Shown one piece after another: positions 26,289-34,728 of a stretch of DNA of 64,000 nucleotides (its first letter is position 1; every line of letters begins with the position of its first letter). This DNA is from Pseudomonas sp. R76 (GTDB lineage Bacteria; Pseudomonadota; Gammaproteobacteria; Pseudomonadales; Pseudomonadaceae). Under the pieces are notes generated by a model. That model was not told the origin of the DNA and did not search any database. It saw nothing but the letters and a program-made list of their open reading frames with translations. The position numbers were made by a program, and so were the translations under genes. Where the stretch lies: contig NZ_CP019428.1 in assembly GCF_009834565.1 (NCBI RefSeq), positions 1,426,001-1,490,000 of the forward strand, given 5' to 3'.

Positions 26289-26522
26289 ATGACCGCGACA
26301 AGCAATGACCCACTCCACGGCGTGACCCTGCAGCACGTCCTCACCACCCTGGTGGAACACTACGAATGGAGCGGGCTGGCCGAGCGTATTGATGTGCGCT
26401 GTTTCAAGAGCGACCCGAGCATCAAGTCGAGCCTCACGTTCCTGCGCAAAACCCCCTGGGCGCGTGAGAAAGTCGAAGGCTTGTACGTAAAGTTGATGCG
26501 CACCAAACGCCCGCTGGATTGA
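26289..26522 (+). CDS. VF530-type small DNA-binding protein
   Basis: A 77-aa protein of the VF530 (DUF2132) family: [32 protein letters not shown] followed by [27 protein letters not shown] matches the family consensus over its whole length. The solved member folds as a small helical DNA-binding-like domain; no cellular role is established. The ATG at 26289 starts at the conserved N-terminus, whereas an in-frame extension to 26214 has no family support. Four bases separate it from the next gene, so the two form an operon. Confidence 0.85.
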   Translation: MTATSNDPLHGVTLQHVLTTLVEHYEWSGLAERIDVRCFKSDPSIKSSLTFLRKTPWAREKVEGLYVKLMRTKRPLD

Positions 26523-26526
26523 ACCC

Positions 26527-27153
26527 GTGAAGCGTTTTATCGCCACGGCGGCGCTGGCCGGCTGGGTCGGGCTGGCAATTCAGCAATACCTGATTTTCTA
26601 TTCGCGCTGGGAAGCGGGCGCCAGCCTGCTGGGCGGGCTGATCAACTTTTTCAGTTTCTTCACTGTGCTGACCAACACCCTCGTCGTGGTGGTGTTGAGC
26701 TATGCGCTGGTCAATCGGGAGTGTGCCGCGAAGCGGTTTTTTCTCGCGCCTCACATCAGCAGTGGCATTGCCGCGAGCATCATCGTGGTGAGCCTCGCCT
26801 ACAACCTGCTGCTGCGGCATTTGTGGAGCCCCACCGGCTTTCAATTTATCGCCGACGAATTGCTCCACGACGTGATGCCAGTGCTGTTTGTGGTGTACTG
26901 GTGGCGCTGCGTGCCCAAGGGTTTTTTGCGTTTCAAGCACATTGGCGGCTGGGTGATCTACCCGCTGGTGTACTTCGCTTATGTGCTGCTGCGCGGGCAT
27001 TTGCTCGGGCAGTATCAGTACCCGTTCATTGACGTGGACGCCCTCGGTTATCCACAAGTGTTTGTGAATGCCGGGGGGATTTTGGCGGGGTTCATCGTGA
27101 TTGCATTGGCAGTAGTAGGGCTGGATAAAATCTTGAAGCCAACCCGACATTAA
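26527..27153 (+). CDS. Pr6Pr family membrane protein
   Basis: A 208-aa protein with about six membrane segments and a GTG start four bases after the preceding stop. The blocks FYSRWEAG, INFFSFFTVLTNTLVVVVLSYAL and ALGYPQVFVNAGGILAGFIVIA are characteristic of the Pr6Pr (FAR-17a/AIG1-like) family. Its biochemical function in bacteria is unknown. Confidence 0.82.
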   Translation: MKRFIATAALAGWVGLAIQQYLIFYSRWEAGASLLGGLINFFSFFTVLTNTLVVVVLSYALVNRECAAKRFFLAPHISSGIAASIIVVSLAYNLLLRHLWSPTGFQFIADELLHDVMPVLFVVYWWRCVPKGFLRFKHIGGWVIYPLVYFAYVLLRGHLLGQYQYPFIDVDALGYPQVFVNAGGILAGFIVIALAVVGLDKILKPTRH

Positions 27154-27170
27154 ATGTGGGAGCAAGCTTG

Positions 27171-27258
27171 TGTGGGCGCTGGCTTGCCTGCGATAGCATC
27201 AACTCGGTGTACCAGATAAACCGAGTTGCTGGCATCGCAGGCAAGCCCGGCTCCCACA
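27171..27258. repeat. REPIN palindrome with an extra partial arm
   Basis: TGTGGGCGCTGGCTTGCCTG and its complement ending CCCACA enclose the centre. A partial arm (27154-27170, ATGTGGGAGCAAGCTTG) directly precedes it, the same nested arrangement as at 134-235. It sits between convergent genes. Confidence 0.85.
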
Positions 27259-27276
27259 GTTGATTTGAGTCCGGCT

Positions 27277-28044
27277 TTACTCTTCTTCGCTGCCTTGCAC
27301 ACGCCAATAGCCCACGGCCTTGAGGAATTCTTCATTGACCTGATGGGTGTCCAGCAGCAGACGGCGCACCTGGCGCGACAGCTTGGTTTCAGTCGCCACA
27401 AAGCTGTACAGCGAGCCACCAGGCAGCGTCAGGTTGCGCACGGTTTCGAGCAGGTCATCCTGGCCGCGTATCACCCAAATCATTTGCACATTCGCAGCAC
27501 TTTGCAGCGCTTGCTGTTCCGCCGCATTGGCGATCTCAATCACCGCCAGCACCGTGCGGCCTGCCGGCAGTTCTTCAAGGCGCCGCGCGATGGCGGGCAG
27601 GGCGGTTTCATCGCCGATCAGCAAATAGCTGTCGAAGATATCCGGCACGATCATCGAGCCCCGTGGCCCGCCGATATACAGCTGCTGGCCGACCTGCGCC
27701 TGCTCGGCCCAGGTGGACGCGGGGCCATCGCCGTGCAGCACGAAGTCGATATCCAGCTCACCGATGGTCAGGTCGAAACGCCGCGGCGTGTAGTCACGCA
27801 TGGCCGGCTGTGGGCCGTCGCCCTTGATGCTGAATGTCGGGCTTTGCAGTGCGGCCAATTCGGCGGCGTTCTGCGGGAACAGCAACTTGATGTGGTCGTC
27901 GCTGCCCAGGCTGACAAAACCCGCCAGCTCAGGCCCGCCCAAGGTGATGCGGCGCATGCGCGGGGTGATGTCGACGACGCGCAGAACATCCAGGCGGCGA
28001 CGTTTGATTTCGTGGGTAACGCGATGGATAACTTGAGTATTCAT
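27277..28044 (-). CDS. siderophore-interacting protein (ferric-chelate reductase, YqjH/ViuB-like)
   Basis: A 255-aa cytoplasmic flavin reductase of the SIP family that releases iron from ferric siderophores with NADPH. The FAD-binding signature MRDYTPRRFD (RxYTxR) is at about residues 81-90, GDGPASTWAEQAQVGQQLYIGGPRG follows, and the NAD-binding part contains YLLIGDETALPAIARRLEELP and the terminal GYWR (GYWRxG-like). Its start overlaps the stop of the PadR gene by four bases, the yqjI-yqjH arrangement of E. coli in one operon. Confidence 0.9.
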   Translation of the reverse strand: MNTQVIHRVTHEIKRRRLDVLRVVDITPRMRRITLGGPELAGFVSLGSDDHIKLLFPQNAAELAALQSPTFSIKGDGPQPAMRDYTPRRFDLTIGELDIDFVLHGDGPASTWAEQAQVGQQLYIGGPRGSMIVPDIFDSYLLIGDETALPAIARRLEELPAGRTVLAVIEIANAAEQQALQSAANVQMIWVIRGQDDLLETVRNLTLPGGSLYSFVATETKLSRQVRRLLLDTHQVNEEFLKAVGYWRVQGSEEE

Positions 28045-28562
28045 TGGTCCTTCCCGTCGGCAATGGCTTGAGCGGTGCGATTGAGCAGCGCCGCGACACG
28101 AACGATTTCTTCCGGGCTCCAGCGCCCGTGATGCGAATGCAAGGCATGGCGCAGGTTATGCACCGCCTCGTGAATTTCCGGTGGGCGGTCCTGGCCCCGC
28201 AGCGAGCGCTTGCTGACGTCGATGCGCATGCGTACGCCGTCCAGGGCAACTGCCTGCTCGCTTAAGAAGAGACGACCGGCGTCGGTGATTGTGTAGCGTT
28301 TTTTTCCGCCGTCGGCGTCGCCCTGGATCAAGTCGCTTTCTTCCAGAAAGGTCAGGGTCGGGTAGATGACGCCGGGGCTTGGCGTGTAGGCGCCGTCGAA
28401 CAGGCCTTCGATCCGGCGAATCAGGTCATAACCATGGCACGGCTGTTCGGCGATCAAGGCCGGCAGCAGCAGTTTCAAATCGCCGGGTGCAAATACCCGG
28501 GGGCCGCGACCGCGGCCGGCGCGGGGGTCAAAACCGTCGCGCTGGTGAGGATGGTCTCGCAT
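28041..28562 (-). CDS. PadR-family regulator (YqjI-like)
   Basis: A 173-aa PadR repressor. N-terminal extension of about 25 residues rich in Arg/Gly/His (MRDHPHQRDGFDPRAGRGRG) as in YqjI, where this region helps metal sensing, then the PadR winged helix (LKLLLPALIAEQPCHGYDLIRRIEGLFDGAYTPSPGVIYPTLTFLEESDLI). E. coli YqjI responds to nickel/iron and represses yqjH. GAGG eight bases upstream supports the ATG at 28562. It probably autoregulates through the dyad at 28586-28607. Confidence 0.88.
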   Translation of the reverse strand: MRDHPHQRDGFDPRAGRGRGPRVFAPGDLKLLLPALIAEQPCHGYDLIRRIEGLFDGAYTPSPGVIYPTLTFLEESDLIQGDADGGKKRYTITDAGRLFLSEQAVALDGVRMRIDVSKRSLRGQDRPPEIHEAVHNLRHALHSHHGRWSPEEIVRVAALLNRTAQAIADGKDQ

Positions 28563-28585
28563 GATGGGAGCCTCTGTGTGTGTCT

Positions 28586-28607
28586 AGATATAACGTAAGA
28601 TATATCT
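28586..28607. promoter_or_regulatory. candidate operator of the PadR regulator
   Basis: AGATATA-N8-TATATCT, a perfect 7-base inverted repeat starting 24 bases upstream of the PadR gene start codon. PadR regulators, YqjI included, bind ATAT/TATAT-type dyads at their own promoters. Confidence 0.6.
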
Positions 28608-29086
28608 TGTGACCGGCGCAACCACCCCCGACGGACGGTCTGCCAGCGACCGCTGGTTCTTTAGTTACTTAGTTTATAAAACCATGTAAAGGCTATTGTT
28701 TTTTGAAGTCTGTCATCCCATTCTTACGGACGGTTATGGGGGTAAACCGTTCTCATTGGGCTCGATGTAGTCTGTTTCTTACAGTCCATATTAAAGTTTT
28801 GGCAAATTGCCATAATTTTCGTATATGTGTTGCTGTCACCCAGCTACGTGATTAAGGGAAACGGACGGCTTACATAATCAATCTTGAAGTGGAAACTTGC
28901 CTGGCTTCGAACGGAGCCTGATTTGCAATACAACTAATTGGAAAACAGGTGTCGCGTTTATCACGTGATGCCACTACCAGTTAAGTGCAATTCAGGGGCT
29001 ACCCCGTGCTTCGCTTGCTTAATAAGTCCTACGCACCGCTGCGGCAGGGTTTTTTATGACATTTATCAATGTGTGAGTATCTGCAA
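28608..29086. other. promoter/leader region of fimbrial operon 1
   Basis: An AT-richer non-coding stretch between the PadR promoter and the first pilin gene. It contains the palindrome CCAGCG-AC-CGCTGG (28643-28656), a spaced dyad ACGGTT-N9-AACCGT (28730-28750) and the 47-bp element shared with operon 2 (28766-28812). About 270 bases of untranslated leader follow the element. I find no small gene here. Confidence 0.6.
28766..28812 (+). promoter_or_regulatory. 47-bp element shared by both fimbrial operons, copy 1
   Basis: Aligned without gaps to 37074-37120, 36 of 47 positions are identical by hand count. The best kept parts are TGTAGTC, CTTAC.GTC and AAAGTTTTGGCAAA..GCCA; the last contains the dyad TGGC-N5-GCCA. 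No comparable element is seen elsewhere in the window. Confidence 0.6.
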
Positions 29087-29608
29087 ATGAAAACCAAGAT
29101 GAAAACTGCGCTGTTGTCCATCGGTCTGCTGGTGGGTTCGATTTCCGTGGCTCAGGCGTCGGAGGGGACGATTACGTTTTTGGGCTCGGTTCACTCGGGG
29201 GCGTGCTCCATCAAGCCTGAATCCGTAGACCAGTCCATTCACCTGGGGGCAATTGCCAAGCATCAGTTGCAAACCGGCGGCAAGTCCGAAGCCCGTAGTG
29301 TGAAGATCGAACTTGAAGGTTGCGATTTGACCGGCCTCACCGATAACACCGTCACCACCACCTTTACCGGCGCCCCCTCCAGCACTGTTCCAGGTGCAAT
29401 CGGCACCATCGGTGGCGCGGGCAACGTCGGCGTCATGATGACCCATGGCAGCAAACCCATCGTGCTGGGCACGCCGACCACCCCACAAGCCATTTCCGTG
29501 GGTAGAAACACCCTGGAATTCGGGGCTTATGTGCAAGGCGCAGCGACCGGTGACATTGTCCCGGGCGATTTCAGCGCGGTAACCAATTTCACCTTGGCTT
29601 ATCAGTAA
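29087..29608 (+). CDS. major fimbrial subunit, type 1-like operon
   Basis: A 173-aa exported pilin. Signal peptide MKTKMKTALLSIGLLVGSISVAQA, then a mature FimA-like domain with the conserved disulfide (GACSIKPE and LEGCDL), the Gly-rich middle and the C-terminal beta-zipper motif ending FTLAYQ with the penultimate Tyr. ATG 29087 is chosen for GTGAG upstream; 29069 and 29099 are possible alternatives. First gene of a nine-gene chaperone-usher operon and probably the rod subunit, because a strong stem-loop follows it directly. Confidence 0.87.
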   Translation: MKTKMKTALLSIGLLVGSISVAQASEGTITFLGSVHSGACSIKPESVDQSIHLGAIAKHQLQTGGKSEARSVKIELEGCDLTGLTDNTVTTTFTGAPSSTVPGAIGTIGGAGNVGVMMTHGSKPIVLGTPTTPQAISVGRNTLEFGAYVQGAATGDIVPGDFSAVTNFTLAYQ

Positions 29609-29614
29609 GTTTTT

Positions 29615-29639
29615 CCCCCGCCACTGCGCGTGGCGGGGG
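29615..29639 (+). other. intercistronic stem-loop after major pilin gene 1
   Basis: CCCCCGCCAC-tgcgc-GTGGCGGGGG is a perfect 10-base, very GC-rich stem six bases after the pilin stop codon. It has no T-run behind it, so it is more likely an mRNA-stabilising or partial-termination element that raises the major pilin transcript above the usher transcript, as known for other fimbrial operons. Confidence 0.75.
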
Positions 29640-29659
29640 AATGCTGGCGGGAGATTAAG

Positions 29660-30220
29660 GTGAACACATTCATACGTCTCGCTATTGCCTCTTCATTGAC
29701 CCTGTTCATCAGCCCTTACGTATTCGCGCAGGCGTCTTCGCAAGGCGATGGCGTGGTCACGCTGGGTGGAGAGGTCGTTGACTCAGCCTGCGGGCTGGAA
29801 GCAGTCAGTGCCGACCAGACCATCGAGATGGACCCCGAACCCATTGGCCGGTTGTTGCGCCACACGATAGGGCGACCGCAGCCCTTTCAGTTGCGCCTGG
29901 TCAATTGCACGTTGAGCCGCCCCGACCCGTCGCGCCCAGGTGCAAGCCTGCCGGACTGGGAGCATCTGCGGGTGACATTCGATGGCCCAAGCGACATGGA
30001 CGGGCGCACGTTTGCGCTCTTTGGCAGTTCGGAGGGCGTGGCGCTGCATATCCAGGATGCCGCGGGCGAAGAGAGTGTTCCGGGTGTGCCGATGGCGTTG
30101 CGCCCACTGGTGGAAGGCGACATGACACTCCACTACACGCTGCGCCTGGTGGGCAACGGATGGCCGCTGGCGGCGGGACCACACAGTGCCGCAGTGCGTT
30201 TCAAGTTGGAATACTTTTGA
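29660..30220 (+). CDS. fimbrial subunit, probable minor pilin
   Basis: A 186-aa exported pilin-fold protein. The GTG at 29660 has GGGAG at a normal distance and gives the signal peptide MNTFIRLAIASSLTLFISPYVFA; the frame is open further up but runs into the stem-loop. Pilin features: Cys in DSACGLEAV, second Cys in RLVNCTLS, C-terminal alternating strand AAVRFKLEYF. It lies between the major pilin and the usher. The position suggests an anchor or terminator subunit (PapH-like), but this is inference. Confidence 0.8.
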   Translation: MNTFIRLAIASSLTLFISPYVFAQASSQGDGVVTLGGEVVDSACGLEAVSADQTIEMDPEPIGRLLRHTIGRPQPFQLRLVNCTLSRPDPSRPGASLPDWEHLRVTFDGPSDMDGRTFALFGSSEGVALHIQDAAGEESVPGVPMALRPLVEGDMTLHYTLRLVGNGWPLAAGPHSAAVRFKLEYF

Positions 30221-30239
30221 ACATTGATGGACTGCTTTC

Positions 30240-32852
30240 ATGTTGAATAAGTCGAAGGTCAAACATGCGCTGGGCCCGAGCCTCTTTGGCGGGTTGATAT
30301 CACTGGCAGGCACAGCATTGGCTGCCGGGGATATTGAATTTAATACCGACGTTCTTGATCTGAATGATCGCACCAATATTGACTTGTCTCAGTTTGCACG
30401 CAGCGGGTTCATTCTGCCGGGCACTTACTCAATGGTCGTGCAGATCAATACCCAGTCTATAAGTGAGCAGTCGGTTGCATTTTATCCCCCCGATAATGAT
30501 CCCAAAGGCAGCCAGGCCTGTTTATCGCCCAGTCTTGTAGAGCAGTTGGGCTTGAAAGAGTCGGGCGGGGCCAAACTTGCGTGGTGGAAAGGCGGGGAGT
30601 GCCTGGACATTGAAAGTTTGCCTGGCATGGAAGTCAGTGGCGACCTGGCAACGTCCACACTGAACATTAACTTGCCCCAGGCGTACCTTGAGTACAGTGC
30701 GATCAATTGGGACCCGCCTTCGCGTTGGGATGAGGGCGTGCCGGGGGTGTTGGTTGACTACAACATGACCGCGCAATCCAGCCACCAGCGAAGTGAAGGC
30801 AACCGCACCAACCTCAGTGGTAACGGCACACTCGGCGCCAATGCCGGTGCGTGGCGGCTGCGCGCGGATTGGCAAGGGCGTGTCGAGCAAAACAGTGAGG
30901 GCGCAGCCCGGCACCAGAAGCTGGAGTGGAGCCGTTACTACGCTTACCGCGCCATCCCTGCGTTGAAGGCACGCCTGGTGGTGGGCGAGGACTACCTGTA
31001 TTCGGACCTGTTCGACAGCTTCCGTTTTACCGGTGCGGCGCTCAAGTCGGATGAAAGCCAGCTGCCACCCAACTTGCGCGGTTATGCGCCGGAAGTGGTC
31101 GGCGTGGCCAAAACCAATGCCAAAGTCGTCATCAGCCAGCAGGGGCGTGTGCTGTATGAAAGCCTGGTGGCGGCTGGCCCCTTTCGCATTCGCGACCTCA
31201 ATGACGCCGTAACCGGCAGGCTGGACGTGCGGGTCGAAGAGCAGGACGGCTCGGTGCACACCTCCCAGGTCGACACCGCCAGCGTTCCCTACCTGACGCG
31301 TCCAGGCCAAGTGCGTTACAAGCTGGCGACGGGGCGGCCGTCCAATCTTCAGTACGGTGCCGACGGCGACGCTTTCGCAACGGGCGAGTTTTCCTGGGGC
31401 GTCAGCAATGGCTGGTCGCTGTTTGGCGGCGGTATCGGCGATAACAACTACCGCGCGCTTTCCGTGGGTGTGGGCCGCGACTTGCTGGCCTTCGGCGCCG
31501 TGTCGCTGGACGTTTCACGCTCCCACGCCGAGGTGTGGGACGAGACGCTCACGGGCAAATCCTATCGCCTTCAATACTCCAAGAACTTTGAGGAATACGA
31601 CAGCCAAGTGACCTTCGCCGGTTACCGCTTTTCCGAGAAAAACTTCTTGAGCATGAGCGAGTACCTGGACGCTCGCCATTACGGGTTGAACGGCGAGCTC
31701 GGTGGGCGCGGCAAGTACGATGAAAACGGCGTGTACCGCGAGGGCTGGCGGCCCATCGGCGGCAGCAAGGCCCTGTATACGGTGACGGTAAACAAGCAGT
31801 TTCGTGACCTGGGCGCCACCGTCTACGCCAGCTACAGCAAGCAAACCTATTGGGAGCGGCCGGACACCCAGCGCTGGAACCTGTCGGTGGCGCGCTACTT
31901 CAACGTGGGCACCATCAAGAACATGAGCCTGTCGTTGAACATGTACCGCAGCCAGGAATTCAACCATAAGGACAATGGTCTGGCGCTGACGGTCAGCCTG
32001 CCCTTCGGGCGCTCCGGCACACTGTCGATGGACGCCAACAGAGCCGGGGGCCAGAACCGTTACACAACGCGTTACGCCGACCGTATCGATGAGCGCAACA
32101 GCTACCAGTTGTCCGCCAGCGACAACGGTGCCAGTGGTTACCTGAGCCATGTCGGTGACCAGGCTGACATCAACCTCAGCGCCAGCCAGCAAGAAGGCAG
32201 TTACACCAGCCTCAGCATGTCGGCGCGCGGCGGTGGCACGCTCACGTCTTACGGCGGGGCGCTGCATCGCACCAACAGCATCGGCGGCACGCGGTTGATG
32301 GTCGATACCGCGGGTGTGCCCGATGTGCCGGTACGCGGTTACGGCTCACCGACCCGCAGCAATGCCTTCGGCAAGGCAGTCATTTCCGATATCAGCAGCT
32401 ATCAGCGCACGGCAGCCAGTGTTGACCTGGAGCATTTGCCGAGCAATGTCGAAGCGACTCAATCGGTCACGCAACTGACGCTCACCGAAGGCGCGATTGG
32501 CTACCGCTCGCTGGAAGTGATTTCCGGTGAGAAAGCCATGGCGGTTCTGCGCCTGCCCGACGGCAGCTCACCGCCCTTCGGCGCCACGGTGAGGAACACC
32601 AAACAGCAGGACACCGGAATTGTGAATGACGGCGGCAACGTCTACCTGAGCGGTATCCAGGCCGGCGAACAGATGGTCGTCAGTTGGGGCGGCAGCGAGC
32701 GCTGTGTCCTCACGCTGCCCGGCACATTGCCCGCTGACGGTTTGACCGATGCCCTGCAACTGCGCTGCCAGATGGTGGCCGCCAACCCCTCCTTGCCCGA
32801 GCCAGCGGCGCTGACCGGCAAGCCAATCGACATGGAGAACACATCCTCATGA
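30240..32852 (+). CDS. outer-membrane fimbrial usher (FimD/PapC type)
   Basis: An 870-aa usher that recruits chaperone-subunit complexes and secretes the growing pilus. Signal peptide (about 1-29), N-terminal periplasmic domain starting GDIEFNTDVLDLNDRTNIDLSQFARSG, 24-strand barrel with the plug domain inserted (PPNLRGYAPEVVGVAKTNAKVVISQQGRVLYE is the plug signature), and two C-terminal domains (PDGSSPPFGATVRN...GNVYLSGI, then WGG...C..LPG). All standard parts are present and the length is normal. Its end overlaps the chaperone start by four bases. Confidence 0.94.
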   Translation: MLNKSKVKHALGPSLFGGLISLAGTALAAGDIEFNTDVLDLNDRTNIDLSQFARSGFILPGTYSMVVQINTQSISEQSVAFYPPDNDPKGSQACLSPSLVEQLGLKESGGAKLAWWKGGECLDIESLPGMEVSGDLATSTLNINLPQAYLEYSAINWDPPSRWDEGVPGVLVDYNMTAQSSHQRSEGNRTNLSGNGTLGANAGAWRLRADWQGRVEQNSEGAARHQKLEWSRYYAYRAIPALKARLVVGEDYLYSDLFDSFRFTGAALKSDESQLPPNLRGYAPEVVGVAKTNAKVVISQQGRVLYESLVAAGPFRIRDLNDAVTGRLDVRVEEQDGSVHTSQVDTASVPYLTRPGQVRYKLATGRPSNLQYGADGDAFATGEFSWGVSNGWSLFGGGIGDNNYRALSVGVGRDLLAFGAVSLDVSRSHAEVWDETLTGKSYRLQYSKNFEEYDSQVTFAGYRFSEKNFLSMSEYLDARHYGLNGELGGRGKYDENGVYREGWRPIGGSKALYTVTVNKQFRDLGATVYASYSKQTYWERPDTQRWNLSVARYFNVGTIKNMSLSLNMYRSQEFNHKDNGLALTVSLPFGRSGTLSMDANRAGGQNRYTTRYADRIDERNSYQLSASDNGASGYLSHVGDQADINLSASQQEGSYTSLSMSARGGGTLTSYGGALHRTNSIGGTRLMVDTAGVPDVPVRGYGSPTRSNAFGKAVISDISSYQRTAASVDLEHLPSNVEATQSVTQLTLTEGAIGYRSLEVISGEKAMAVLRLPDGSSPPFGATVRNTKQQDTGIVNDGGNVYLSGIQAGEQMVVSWGGSERCVLTLPGTLPADGLTDALQLRCQMVAANPSLPEPAALTGKPIDMENTSS

Positions 32853-33610
32853 TGCTCACTATACGCACCACACTGCCCGCTGCCGCGCTGCTGGCGCTGG
32901 GCTTGAGCCAAAGCGCAAATGCCGCCGTCGGCCTGGACCGTACCCGCGTGATTTTCGAGGGCGGCAAAGACGCCACCAGCGTGAACATCACCAACAACAA
33001 TACCCAACTGCCGTACCTGGCCCAGGGCTGGATCGAGGACGAGGCGGGTAACAAAATCACCTCGCCGCTGACCGTGCTGCCGCCGGTTCAACGCCTGGAG
33101 CCCGGCAAACAAAGCCAGGTGAAAGTCCAGGCGCTGCCGGCAGCCAAGCTATTGCCGCAGGATCGGGAGACGGTCTACTACTTCAACTTGCGGGAAATTC
33201 CGCCGCGCACCGATAAAGCCAACACCCTGCAAATTGCGCTGCAAACCCGGATCAAATTGTTCTACCGCCCACAGGCCATTACGCCAAGCCAGCAAGACCT
33301 CTCCAACCCCTGGCAGGAAAAGCTGACCCTCACCCGCGAAGGCGATGTTTACCAGGTGCATAACCCGACGCCGTACTACGTGACGCTGGTGGATGCGCGC
33401 GCAAGCAAGGAGGGCAAGACCGTGCCCGGCTTCGAGCCCGTGATGATCGCGCCCAAAGGCTCGCAAACCCTGGGGCCGACGGCCAAGGCACTCGGCACCA
33501 CGCCCTATCTGGCCTACGTGAATGACTACGGCGGGCGCCCGCTGATGGCCTTCACCTGCAACGGCACCACGTGCCAGGTCAGCGCGCAAGTCTCACCGCC
33601 GATTCAGTAA
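32849..33610 (+). CDS. periplasmic fimbrial chaperone (PapD/FimC type)
   Basis: A 253-aa two-domain immunoglobulin-like chaperone. A signal peptide ends near SANA, then GLDRTRVIFEGGKDATSVNITNNN (first strands), subunit-binding Arg in LDRTRV and Lys in RIKLFYRP, the conserved YYFNLREIPP block, and the C-terminal domain with NPTPYYVTLVD. It caps pilins by donor-strand complementation and delivers them to the usher. Confidence 0.94.
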   Translation: MMLTIRTTLPAAALLALGLSQSANAAVGLDRTRVIFEGGKDATSVNITNNNTQLPYLAQGWIEDEAGNKITSPLTVLPPVQRLEPGKQSQVKVQALPAAKLLPQDRETVYYFNLREIPPRTDKANTLQIALQTRIKLFYRPQAITPSQQDLSNPWQEKLTLTREGDVYQVHNPTPYYVTLVDARASKEGKTVPGFEPVMIAPKGSQTLGPTAKALGTTPYLAYVNDYGGRPLMAFTCNGTTCQVSAQVSPPIQ

Positions 33611-33631
33611 GGCCTGCCGCCGGAGAACAAC

Positions 33632-34210
33632 ATGAAGTCGCACACACTGAAGCTCCTGGCCGGCCTGCTGGCCTTGGCGGGGAGCGCGCAGGCCCAGGCA
33701 GAAGAGGACATCGAAGGCATGAGCGGGATGCTCAACATTCGTGGGTCCATGCATGAAACCCCGTGCAGCGTGGAGATGACATCGCAGCATCAAACGGTTG
33801 ACCTGGGCGCCGTCACGGCCGGCCAGTTGCAACGGCCGGGCGATCAGGCCATGCCGGTGACCTTTCAGCTGGGTTTCAGGGACTGCCAGCGCACCGCCGG
33901 CAGCATCCGTAATGAACGCACCGGGAACCTGACATGGAGCGCCTTTCAACCTGTGCTCTCGATATCGTTTTTAGCGCCGTCCGATGCCGAAGACACACGG
34001 CTGATCAAAGTACAGGGCATCACTGGCATGGGTTTGCGTATGACTGACGCCCTGGGGCGGGATGTGCAGCTGGGCTCCAAGGGCGAACCGTTGGTGTTGC
34101 CCTTGGGCGACAGCACCCAGACCTGGACGGTTCGGCCCACGCGTACTTCGGCGCCGTTGACCAGCGGGGCATTTCGGGCCGTGGTGGATTTCAGGCTCAA
34201 TTATGAGTGA
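33632..34210 (+). CDS. fimbrial minor subunit
   Basis: A 192-aa exported pilin-fold protein: signal peptide to about residue 23 (LAGSAQAQA), first-strand Cys in MHETPCSVEM, second Cys in GFRDCQRT, and the C-terminal donor-strand pattern FRAVVDFRLNYE. It belongs to the FimA-like fold; its position after the chaperone suggests an adaptor subunit in the tip structure. Confidence 0.82.
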   Translation: MKSHTLKLLAGLLALAGSAQAQAEEDIEGMSGMLNIRGSMHETPCSVEMTSQHQTVDLGAVTAGQLQRPGDQAMPVTFQLGFRDCQRTAGSIRNERTGNLTWSAFQPVLSISFLAPSDAEDTRLIKVQGITGMGLRMTDALGRDVQLGSKGEPLVLPLGDSTQTWTVRPTRTSAPLTSGAFRAVVDFRLNYE

Positions 34211-34217
34211 GGGCAGC

Positions 34218-34715
34218 ATGAGTGCTAAGTCAACCGGCTCGCGGGCCATTCTTATCGCGGGCGGCCTGCTGTGGGCTGTCAGCCAGGGCGTGCAAGCCGA
34301 GACCAGTTTGACCATCCGCGCGGTCATCATCGCGCCGCCGCCGTGTGTGATCAACGGCGGCAGTACCCTGGATGTACCGTTTGGCAACGACCTGCTGACG
34401 TCACGGGTGGACGGCGTCAATTACCGTCGGGATGTGCCGTATACCGTCGCGTGCGACGCGCCGTTCAACAACGCAATGAAACTGGAACTCAGGGGCACGG
34501 GGGCAGCGTTTGATTCCAAGGTGCTGCTGACCCGCAAGCAGGACCTTGGGGTCAAGCTGTTCGTCAACGGCGCTGATTGGCCCCTGAATACGCCGGTGAA
34601 TTTTACCTACCCAACCTTTCCAGCGGTGCAGGCGGTGCCAGTCAAGCGCGTGGGCAGCCGGCTGACGGGGGGCGCATTCGATGCCGCCGCCACCCTTGTG
34701 ATCGATTATCAATGA
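34218..34715 (+). CDS. fimbrial minor subunit (FimG/PapF-like paralogue A)
   Basis: A 165-aa exported pilin. ATG 34218 has GAGGG six bases upstream and avoids the overlap that the ATG at 34203 would make with the preceding gene. Features: signal peptide ending GVQA, IIAPPPCVINGG with the first Cys, VPYTVACDAP with the second, and the terminal strand AAATLVIDYQ. It is clearly paralogous to the next gene (PPPC.I..G, RVDGV.YR..V.Y...C, PLNTP, VPVK). Confidence 0.82.
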   Translation: MSAKSTGSRAILIAGGLLWAVSQGVQAETSLTIRAVIIAPPPCVINGGSTLDVPFGNDLLTSRVDGVNYRRDVPYTVACDAPFNNAMKLELRGTGAAFDSKVLLTRKQDLGVKLFVNGADWPLNTPVNFTYPTFPAVQAVPVKRVGSRLTGGAFDAAATLVIDYQ

Positions 34716-34728
34716 AGAGGAGCGATCC

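Noticed and set aside
28795..28812. Sigma-54 promoter in TTGGCAAATTGC of the shared fimbrial element
   Set aside because: The GG and GC dinucleotides are eight bases apart start to start and not the twelve needed for -24/-12, and the second copy (TTGGCAAAAGGC) has lost the TTGC.
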